Notes under the pieces: generated by a model
Databases searched by the model: none
Told to the model about the DNA's origin: nothing
The model's input: the letters and a program-made list of their open reading frames with translations, nothing else
Translations under genes and position numbers: made by a program
Shown here: positions 7,848 to 14,643 of the stretch, piece by piece
Layout: each line of letters starts with the position of its first letter
Position numbering within the stretch: the first letter of the stretch is position 1
DNA from: SMAG-U1939 sp036376595
Lineage (GTDB): Bacteria; Chloroflexota; Ktedonobacteria; Ktedonobacterales; JADMIN01
Direction: 5' to 3'
Length of the DNA: 42,927 nt
NCBI GenBank assembly: GCA_036376595.1
Contig: DASVAA010000150.1
Location: 1 to 42,927 of the forward strand

Positions 7848-10523
7848 CTATGGCACCCGGGCGCCCACTAGCTCGACGGCGCGGCGCACGAGCAGCAGCG
7901 CATCCGCGATGCTCGTCCGCGGCTCCACGACGAGGATCGTGCCAAAGGCGTCGCGCTCCTGCGTGCTGCGCACCACCTTGACGCTGGCCGCCGCGAGCTC
8001 GCCGGCCGCGCTGGGCAGCAGCAGCCGCGCGATACCCTCCTGGGGCCGCGGCGGCACCAATCGTGCCACCACGCGCTCAGTTGGCGGCGCCGCGCTATAC
8101 GAGACCACCCCGCGCTCCGCCAGCGGGCGCAGGCCGTTCTGCCGCAGTCCGTCGTGCAGCGCGCGCAGCACGGCGTGGCCCGCGGCCCATTCCGGCAGCT
8201 CGCCACTACTGGCGGCGCTCCGCACGGCGCGCGGCTCCGGCACGAGCAGCTCGGGCAGCGCGGCGGTGCCGTCGAGGAAGCGTGTCAGCTCGTGCAGCAG
8301 GCGCACCGTCTCGGCGTAGAGCACGGCCGCCGCGGCGTTCTCGCTGACGAACGTCAGGCGCGTAACTAGCGTCGTGGCGGCGGCCAGCCAGAGCCGCGGG
8401 CGCCACGAGCGGTCGTCGAGCGCGGCGGCGAACTCGCCGATGGCTTCCAGCATGTGCTGCTGCAGCAGCGCTGTCGCCGGGCGCCCGAGCATCGGATAGC
8501 CCAGCGTGCTCTCGGCGTTGTGCGTGAAGGCGATCTGGCCACGAGCCAATCCGAACTCGCGCTCCGGCGTCGCCAGACGGCGGAAGACGCAGACGTCCGC
8601 CAGCAGATTGCCCAGGTCGGCAATGTAGTCGCCCAGCCACGAGAGCTTGTCGAGGTCGATCAGCTTGAGATGCGTGCAGCTCTGGTCGAGCATGATGTTG
8701 CGCGGATGCAGGTCGCCATGCGTCAGCCCCAGCGCATGCGGCGCCAGATCGCCCATGTGGCGCGAGACGGCGGCCAGGTACTGCTCGAAAGGGCGGTAGC
8801 GCTGCTCGCCCACGCTCAAGCCCTCAAGTGGTGTCTTGAGCCATGGCGCGCGCTGGATGGCGCGGGTCAGCTTGCCGTCGATCGTCGCCAGGTAAAGCCG
8901 CGCGACCTGCGAGCCGGGGAAGTCGGAGGGGCCGCGCTGCGTCTCGCGGAAGAGCGTGAAGACGGCGTCGCCGATGGTGGTTGCCGCGGCGCGCAGCAGG
9001 CGTGCGTGCGAATCGGACATCGCGCGCAGGTCGCAGTCGTTGATGCGCTGCTCGAAGGTGTCTAGCTCGGCGAGGTCTTCCATCGTCAGGTAGTAGACTG
9101 CCGCGCCGCCCGCCCGCCGCACCTGCGAAGCGTGCGGCTGGCGCACGAAGAAGCGGTGCAGCGCGATAGGCAGCTCTTCATAGTTGCGCGTCGCGGTGTG
9201 GAAGGCGTCGCTGGTGCTGCGCTTGATGATCACCGAGGCCGCGAGCCGGCCGTGCGGCCCGGGGCGGGCGCCGTCGCTATCGGGCATCGCGTACCAGTAG
9301 CGGAAGGGCACGCGGTACACGCGGTCGTCGGTGTAGCCGCCCGATAGCTCGTCAATAGGGTCAAATTGGACCTCGATGCGCTCGCGCAGCACGGGCAGCA
9401 GCTCCGCCTGGAGCGTCGTCTGCTCGGCGGCGCGCTGGCGCTCGGCCTCGTGCAGGTAGCGCGCGACCACCCGCCGCGCGAAGGCACCGTCGCCGAAGTG
9501 GGTCAGCAGCAACCGCAGCACCAGCGTATGGTAGAGCAGGTCCCAGCGGCGCGGTGTCTCAGGCGTGGCGTAGGCCGTGCGCAACCAGTCGAGCAGCCGC
9601 GCGAGGCCCACCTGCACTGCCTCGTCGCCGCGGTAGTGCTCGGCGAGCTGCAGCGCCGCGTAGAGCACACGCGAGAGGTCGGTATCGCGGTCGCGCTCCA
9701 GCGATTCGAGCGCTGCGGCCAGCGCTCCCACGACGCTCAGCACCTGGCGCGGGGGCAGATTGGGTCGGTCGGCGTGGAGCAGCAGCCCCAGCACGTAGCT
9801 CAGATCGCGCAGGTGGCGGATCTCGCTGCCGGTGGCGGCGGCGCGCCGGGGCGAGACGGAGGCAGCAGCGGCGGAGTGCGCTGGCAGGCCGCGGCGGGTC
9901 GCGCGGGTCGTCGTGGTAGAGGCCGGGCGTCCACCGGACGCCCCTACGCCGACTTCGGGACGCCAGCGACCGAGCTGGCGGCGCAGCGCCGTGACGATGC
10001 GCCCGTAGCGCTCGTCGCCGCAGACTTCGTAGCGCAGGCCGGCGCGCTCCAGCGTGAGCAGCGTATCGAGCACGATACAAGTGGTGAGCACGTCCGATTC
10101 GGTGACGCCGCGGATCATGCCGGCGACTTCGAGGCTGAGCAGGTCGGCGAAGTCGCGGCGCAGCAGGTCGTCGTCGAAGCGGCGCAGATAGGCCAGCGTC
10201 TTGAAGCGGCTGGGGTAGCGCCGCATGCGCTCGCGCTCGGCGGGTGGCAGTTGATCGCAGCCGGGCAGGTTGATCAGCCAGTTGCCGCCCGCGCGGACCA
10301 TCGCGTCGGTGTCGCTGTCGAGGTTGAAGCGGTGCAGGACTTCGACGGCGTGACAGGTGCGGCGCAGCGTATCGTGCTCGTCGCGTCCCGGCCAGCAGCC
10401 GGCCTGCGTATCAAACGTGCTGCGCAGATAGAGATGGATCAGCGCACCCAGCGCCGCGTCGAGATCGCCGTCATTCTCCACCTGCATCGGAAAATGCGCG
10501 AAGACATCCGCCGGTCCCGACAT
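7848..10523 (-). CDS. APH-type kinase fused to an N-terminal helical domain
   Basis: This 891-residue protein carries an aminoglycoside-phosphotransferase/choline-kinase-type fold at about 395-760. K434 in ASVIIKR would be the ATP-binding lysine, H602-G603-D604 with N609 (THGDLHPRNIML) is the catalytic loop, and D623/D625 (LIDLDKLSWLGDY) is the metal-binding segment. Residues 20-380 are helical with repeated short helices (CWPGRDEHDTLRRTCHAVEV, DLSRVLYAALQLAEHY) and resemble an alpha/alpha toroid; this is inferred. A further segment of about 130 residues follows the kinase. Residues about 191-229 are encoded by a dispersed repeat. The substrate cannot be told from sequence; the size and extra domains argue against a simple resistance enzyme. 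The ATG at 10523 has GGAGGGGG upstream and a TACAAT box at 10565-10570. It is divergent from the LapA-domain gene. Confidence 0.7.
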   Translation of the reverse strand: MSGPADVFAHFPMQVENDGDLDAALGALIHLYLRSTFDTQAGCWPGRDEHDTLRRTCHAVEVLHRFNLDSDTDAMVRAGGNWLINLPGCDQLPPAERERMRRYPSRFKTLAYLRRFDDDLLRRDFADLLSLEVAGMIRGVTESDVLTTCIVLDTLLTLERAGLRYEVCGDERYGRIVTALRRQLGRWRPEVGVGASGGRPASTTTTRATRRGLPAHSAAAASVSPRRAAATGSEIRHLRDLSYVLGLLLHADRPNLPPRQVLSVVGALAAALESLERDRDTDLSRVLYAALQLAEHYRGDEAVQVGLARLLDWLRTAYATPETPRRWDLLYHTLVLRLLLTHFGDGAFARRVVARYLHEAERQRAAEQTTLQAELLPVLRERIEVQFDPIDELSGGYTDDRVYRVPFRYWYAMPDSDGARPGPHGRLAASVIIKRSTSDAFHTATRNYEELPIALHRFFVRQPHASQVRRAGGAAVYYLTMEDLAELDTFEQRINDCDLRAMSDSHARLLRAAATTIGDAVFTLFRETQRGPSDFPGSQVARLYLATIDGKLTRAIQRAPWLKTPLEGLSVGEQRYRPFEQYLAAVSRHMGDLAPHALGLTHGDLHPRNIMLDQSCTHLKLIDLDKLSWLGDYIADLGNLLADVCVFRRLATPEREFGLARGQIAFTHNAESTLGYPMLGRPATALLQQHMLEAIGEFAAALDDRSWRPRLWLAAATTLVTRLTFVSENAAAAVLYAETVRLLHELTRFLDGTAALPELLVPEPRAVRSAASSGELPEWAAGHAVLRALHDGLRQNGLRPLAERGVVSYSAAPPTERVVARLVPPRPQEGIARLLLPSAAGELAAASVKVVRSTQERDAFGTILVVEPRTSIADALLLVRRAVELVGARVP
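9836..9953 (-). repeat. Repeat-derived segment inside the kinase fusion gene
   Basis: On the coding strand the segment opens with a GTAGGGGCGTCC...GGACGCC inverted repeat. It translates to a low-complexity Gly/Thr/Ala/Arg peptide (residues about 191-229) that interrupts the helical N-terminal part. A similar GTAGGGGCG motif occurs near the start of the DyP-like gene at about 22890. It looks like a short dispersed repeat carried in frame as a linker. Confidence 0.5.
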
Positions 10524-10716
10524 CCGCCACCCCCTCCCACCATCCGCTGTGCCCTAACCCCTCGATTGTACCACTGGACAGCCGTGATGGAAGCTCGAAT
10601 CGTGGCCAGTGCGTCCCAGAGGTAAGATTGCTCGCGTGGTAAAATCTCGGACATAGGCGAGGGGGCATCGGGACTCCGCCAAACGCGCGGGGCAAGCAGA
10701 GCTGCGAGGCGGAAAC

Positions 10717-11862
10717 ATGCGGCTGCTACGGTCTCTCCTGTGGTGTGTCACGCTCGGCGGCCTGGGCTTGGTCGCGCTGTTGTTTCTGGTGCAGAACCTC
10801 CACACCGAGCGGATCGTCTTCTTTGGGCTGACCGCGACGCTCAATTTCGCCCTGGTGGTGGCGGGAGCGGTGGCGTCTGGCTTTCTGCTGGCGCTGCTGC
10901 TGATCGTCCCCGGTCGCATCGCCGCCGCGCTCTACACGCGGTCGCTTGAGCGCGAGGTGGGGCAGCTCGAACGGCAGGTCGCGCAGCTCGCCGAGCAGCG
11001 CGAGCGGTTGCTGGATGGCCGCGAGCAGCTCCTGGCGCGCTACGAGCGGCTGTTTGCCGACCGCGACAAGGTGATCGCCGACCTCGAGCGGCTGCGCGCC
11101 CAACTTGCCGCCGCGACCGCCGCGACCGCCCACGCCACGACCAAGGCTGCCGCCGACGAGCGCGCGCCTGCCGTCGCCACACCTGCGCGCCAGCCCCTCT
11201 CGCTGCGGGAGCGGGAGAGAGAGGCGGGACGTGAGGTCCGCGCGGCGCCGGTGCGCATCGCGCCGGTGGTCGCTGACGAGCCACGACCAGCCAGCAAGCC
11301 GGCAAGCGCCCGCATACTTCCCCCTGCCCCGGCGGCGCCTGTTCCGCCAGCGGCAGTGGCGCCACCGTCGCCTGTCGCGGCAGATCCTCCGAAGGCCGCT
11401 AGCCTGCACATCGAGCCCAATCCACCAGCCGCGCCTCTCGCCAGTGCGCCCGACCCTGTTGTGGCCAGCTCACCAGCGGCTTCCGACCCTCCGCGCGATT
11501 CGATCACGCCTGTGAAGGTGGCCCGTTCGAGCCAGGTGCGCGAGCGTGTCGCGCACCACACCACGGCTGCCCGCGAGCAACTGGGGCAGTGGCGGAGCCA
11601 GGCGGGGCGGGTGCGGCGGTCAGCGGGTGCGCGGTACAATGAGATGCGCACGACCCTGCTCGCGCGAGCGCGTGCCGTCGCCGGCAGCGTGCGGCAGCTT
11701 CCTACGCCGTCCGCCCCCGAAGTGCGAGGCGCCGCGCCGTCCGAGACCAGTGCGCCTTCCGCATCGTCCGCATCCACCGCATCTGCCCGTGACGAGGACG
11801 GGCACGAGCACGAGAGCAGCATGCTCAAAGGAGAGCTACCCGTATGGCGACCACCGGACTAG
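10717..11862 (+). CDS. LapA-domain membrane protein with coiled coil and low-complexity tail
   Basis: The 381-residue product has two hydrophobic helices at about 5-26 and 42-66 around a short loop (QNLHTERIVFFGLTA), the layout of the LapA/lipopolysaccharide-assembly A domain. A heptad-rich coiled coil follows at about 75-130 (LEREVGQLERQVAQLAEQRE). The rest, to residue 381, is Ala/Pro-rich and probably disordered. Residues 159-172 (PLSLREREREAGRE) are encoded by a CTCTC/GAGAG repeat at 11191-11232. The ATG has GAGGCGG four bases upstream, and TAAAAT at 10640-10645 is a possible -10 box. The stop overlaps the start of the P5C dehydrogenase gene by 19 bases, which suggests coupled translation. 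Chloroflexota do not make classical LPS, so a general envelope role is more likely; the function is not known. Confidence 0.7.
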   Translation: MRLLRSLLWCVTLGGLGLVALLFLVQNLHTERIVFFGLTATLNFALVVAGAVASGFLLALLLIVPGRIAAALYTRSLEREVGQLERQVAQLAEQRERLLDGREQLLARYERLFADRDKVIADLERLRAQLAAATAATAHATTKAAADERAPAVATPARQPLSLREREREAGREVRAAPVRIAPVVADEPRPASKPASARILPPAPAAPVPPAAVAPPSPVAADPPKAASLHIEPNPPAAPLASAPDPVVASSPAASDPPRDSITPVKVARSSQVRERVAHHTTAAREQLGQWRSQAGRVRRSAGARYNEMRTTLLARARAVAGSVRQLPTPSAPEVRGAAPSETSAPSASSASTASARDEDGHEHESSMLKGELPVWRPPD

Positions 11863-13430
11863 ACGCTGTCCAGACGCTGACGCCGTTCGCCAACACCCCC
11901 CTGACCGACTTCAGTCAGCCCGAGAACAAGCAGGCACAAGAGGCGGCACTGCGCCAGGTGGAAGGCGAGCTGGGGCGCACATATCCGCTGGTGATCGACG
12001 GCGAGCGGCGCAGCACCGCCGACACGTTCGCCTCGGTCAATCCCGCCAACCCGCAGCAGGTGGTCGGCTACTTCGCCAAGGCGACCGTCGCCGACGCGAA
12101 CGCGGCGGTGGAGGCGGCGTGGCAGGCGTTCCAGACGTGGCAGTACGCCCCGGCTAAAGAGCGCGCCGGCTACCTCTTCAAGGCCGCCGAGCTGATGCGC
12201 CAGCGCCGCTACTACTTCAACGCGATCATGATCTACGAGGTCTCGAAGAGCTGGGTGGAGGCCGATGCCGACACCGCCGAGGCGATCGACTTCCTCGAAT
12301 TCTACGGTCGCGAGGCGCTGCGGCTGGCCAGCGAGCAGCCGCTGACGAAGATTCCCGAGGAGCAGAACGCGCTGGTCTACATCCCGCTGGGCGTGGGCGC
12401 GGTGATTCCGCCGTGGAACTTCGCCAACGCAATCATGGTGGGCCTGACCTCGTCGGCGGTGGTCGCCGGCAACACGGTGGTGCTCAAGCCGGCCAGTACG
12501 GCCGCATGGATCGCCGCGCGCTTCGTAGACCTGCTGGAAGAGGCCGGGCTGCCCAAAGGCGTCGTCAACTACCTGCCGGGACCGGGCGGCGAGATCGGCG
12601 ACGCGCTGGTGCTCAATCCGTTGACGCGCTTCATCTCGTTCACCGGCTCGCGCGACGTGGGCCTGCGCATCAACGAGCTGGCCGCCAGGCCGCAGCCGGG
12701 GCAGAAGTGGATCAAGCGCGCCGTGCTGGAGATGGGCGGCAAGGACTCGATAGCGGTGGACGAGACGGCGGACCTGGACGCGGCGGCGCAAGGCATCGTG
12801 GCCTCGGCGTTTGGCTTCCAGGGGCAGAAGTGCTCGGCCTGCTCGCGCGCAGTGGTCGTGGAATCGGTCTACGACCAACTGGTGCCCAAGATCGTCGAGC
12901 GGGCGAAGCAGATCACCATTGGCGACCCGGTGGACTCGCGGAACCAGATGGGCGCGGTGGTGGACCAGAACGCTTACAAGAAGATTCAGGGCTACATCGA
13001 GATCGGCAAGCAAGAGGGCAAGGTGCTGCTGGGCGGCGAGCCTGCCGGCAACCCGGAGGCCGGCTACTTCATCCCGCCGACGATCATCGCCGACGTGGCG
13101 CCCGACGCGCGCATCTCGCAGGAGGAGATCTTCGGCCCGGTGCTGGCGGTCATCAAGGCGGCGGATTTCGAGGACGCGCTGCGGATCGTCAATAACACCG
13201 AGTACGGGCTAACTGGCTCGCTCTACTCGACCGATCGCGAGCACATCGCCGAGGCAATCCGCGGCTTCCACGCCGGCAACCTCTACATCAACCGCAAGAG
13301 CACCGGCGCGCTGGTGGGGGTGCATCCCTTCGGCGGCTTCAACATGTCGGGCACAGACTCCAAGGCCGGCGGGCGCGATTACTTGCTGCTCTTCACGCAG
13401 GCCAAGGCGGTGTCGGAGAAGGTGAAGTAG
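11844..13430 (+). CDS. pruA: L-glutamate gamma-semialdehyde (1-pyrroline-5-carboxylate) dehydrogenase
   Basis: This 528-residue NAD-dependent enzyme oxidises glutamate gamma-semialdehyde to glutamate, the last step of proline and arginine breakdown. It is the stand-alone RocA/PruA form, close to the usual 515 residues. The catalytic cysteine is C330 in GFQGQKCSACSR and the general-base glutamate is E296 in LEMGGKDS; the P-P-W-N-F segment at 189-193 and the Lys in VVLKPAST at 215 line the cofactor site. The sequence ends in the family-typical FGGFNMSGTDSKAGG and DYLLLFTQAK. The start lies inside the end of the LapA-domain gene, with AAAGGAGAG about eight bases upstream. A strong terminator follows 26 bases after the stop. 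No proline dehydrogenase is in the window. Confidence 0.93.
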   Translation: MATTGLDAVQTLTPFANTPLTDFSQPENKQAQEAALRQVEGELGRTYPLVIDGERRSTADTFASVNPANPQQVVGYFAKATVADANAAVEAAWQAFQTWQYAPAKERAGYLFKAAELMRQRRYYFNAIMIYEVSKSWVEADADTAEAIDFLEFYGREALRLASEQPLTKIPEEQNALVYIPLGVGAVIPPWNFANAIMVGLTSSAVVAGNTVVLKPASTAAWIAARFVDLLEEAGLPKGVVNYLPGPGGEIGDALVLNPLTRFISFTGSRDVGLRINELAARPQPGQKWIKRAVLEMGGKDSIAVDETADLDAAAQGIVASAFGFQGQKCSACSRAVVVESVYDQLVPKIVERAKQITIGDPVDSRNQMGAVVDQNAYKKIQGYIEIGKQEGKVLLGGEPAGNPEAGYFIPPTIIADVAPDARISQEEIFGPVLAVIKAADFEDALRIVNNTEYGLTGSLYSTDREHIAEAIRGFHAGNLYINRKSTGALVGVHPFGGFNMSGTDSKAGGRDYLLLFTQAKAVSEKVK

Positions 13431-13456
13431 CGGGCGCCCATTTCCCACGGCACAAT

Positions 13457-13499
13457 GAGCGAGACGCCCCTGCAGGGGCGTCTCGCTCTGTTTTCTCGC
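13457..13499 (+). terminator. Rho-independent terminator after pruA
   Basis: A perfect 16-bp inverted repeat occupies 13457-13488, with arms beginning GAGCGAGACG and ending CGTCTCGCTC. It is followed by TGTTTTCT. Stem strength and T-rich tail fit intrinsic termination of the lapA-like/pruA unit. It may also act on the minus strand, though the convergent PKD gene already stops at 13546. Confidence 0.88.
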
Positions 13500-13545
13500 C
13501 GATGGCACGTCCATCCGCGCTGAGGGCAATGGTGCTCGTGGACGT

Positions 13546-14592
13546 CTATGGCGCGTTCACCGTTTGCGACGTGCTGGCGCTCTGATTGCCGGCGTCGGTG
13601 ACCGTAAGCTGCACGGTGTAGCTGCCGGATGACGCGTAGCAGTTCGATGCGCCCGAATAGCTGTTGCCGGTGGACGTGTTGCCGTCGCCGAAGGACCAGT
13701 TGTAGGTGAGCTGATAGCCGGTGGAGGCGCTGGCATCGAACGAGAAGCAGTCGCCGAAGTCATTGCTGACCGTGAACGAGGCGGTTGGCCTGGGCAATTG
13801 GACCTGCACGTCGTGCGTCACGGAGTCGGACTGGCCGGACGTATCTACGACACGTAGCGAGACATGATACGTGCCTAGACTGGCGTACTGGTTCTGGGTC
13901 TGCTGGTCGCCGCCGCTGTTGTCGGTGCTGCCGTCGCCAAAATCCCAATAGAATTGGAGCTGGGCGCCGGTAGAGCAGCTTGCGTCGAAGTCCACCACGA
14001 AGGGGTCGTTCGTGTCGCCGGTGGCGTTGAAACAGGCCTGCGGCGGGGGCGGCAGCACGCTCACCTGCGATGAGGCGCCCGCGTGCTGGCCGATGGGATC
14101 GCTCGCCACGAGCTGCACGTTCATCGTGCCGTAGTTCTGATACGTGTGTTGCACGGCAGCACCGCTACCGGTGGCTCCGTCGCCGAAGTCCCAGGCGAAC
14201 GTGAGGTCATTGCCGGCGTTGACCTGCGCCGTGAACTGGACCGTGTCGCCCACGCGGACAGTCGAGCCGCCGCCGACCGTAATCGCGACCGACGGCTGCG
14301 GATAGGCGGCGATCCGCGCCTGGGCAAGCGCCGGACCGATGGTGCTGGCAACAATCGCCGTCACGACGATCGTCACCACCACGACCAGCGCCACGCCGAT
14401 GCCCGCGCGCCCTGCCGAGGAGCCGGGTGCGCCTGGGGCCCCCGGTGCGGGTGCGAGTGGCATCGCCGGCACGGTCGGCGGCATGGTCGGTGCAGGCGGC
14501 ATAGTCGCCACCGGCGCCGCGTTCATGGGAACGGTGGGATCAGGATTGAGGTTGGGGTTGGGCGGGTACTCTGGCCCAGGGTATGATTCCAC
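13546..14592 (-). CDS. Membrane-anchored protein with three PKD domains
   Basis: The 348-residue product has a Pro/Ala-rich cytoplasmic stretch at about 1-60. A single transmembrane helix follows at about 64-88 (IGVALVVVVTIVVTAIVAS), then three PKD beta-sandwich domains at about 100-180, 184-264 and 270-346. Each carries the diagnostic WDFGDG or WSFGDG motif. PKD domains mediate binding at the cell surface, often to polysaccharide or protein. The start is a GTG at 14592, with GGGGAGGAG six bases upstream; a longer frame begins at 14640 but has no such site. It lies 51 bases after the stop of the zinc-ribbon membrane protein gene on the same strand, so the two are probably one operon. No enzymatic domain is present. 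Confidence 0.82.
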   Translation of the reverse strand: MESYPGPEYPPNPNLNPDPTVPMNAAPVATMPPAPTMPPTVPAMPLAPAPGAPGAPGSSAGRAGIGVALVVVVTIVVTAIVASTIGPALAQARIAAYPQPSVAITVGGGSTVRVGDTVQFTAQVNAGNDLTFAWDFGDGATGSGAAVQHTYQNYGTMNVQLVASDPIGQHAGASSQVSVLPPPPQACFNATGDTNDPFVVDFDASCSTGAQLQFYWDFGDGSTDNSGGDQQTQNQYASLGTYHVSLRVVDTSGQSDSVTHDVQVQLPRPTASFTVSNDFGDCFSFDASASTGYQLTYNWSFGDGNTSTGNSYSGASNCYASSGSYTVQLTVTDAGNQSASTSQTVNAP

Positions 14593-14643
14593 GGCAATCT
14601 CCTCCCCGGCGGCGCCGGATGGGTGCAGTGCGCCTCTCAAGGG

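Noticed and set aside
9366..10625. A 419-codon plus-strand frame opposite the kinase fusion gene
   Set aside because: Composition is antisense-like, and the minus-strand kinase motifs are decisive.
13457..13488. Palindrome considered as a CRISPR or attachment-site repeat
   Set aside because: It is single, directly follows pruA and is followed by a T-rich run, which fits a terminator.
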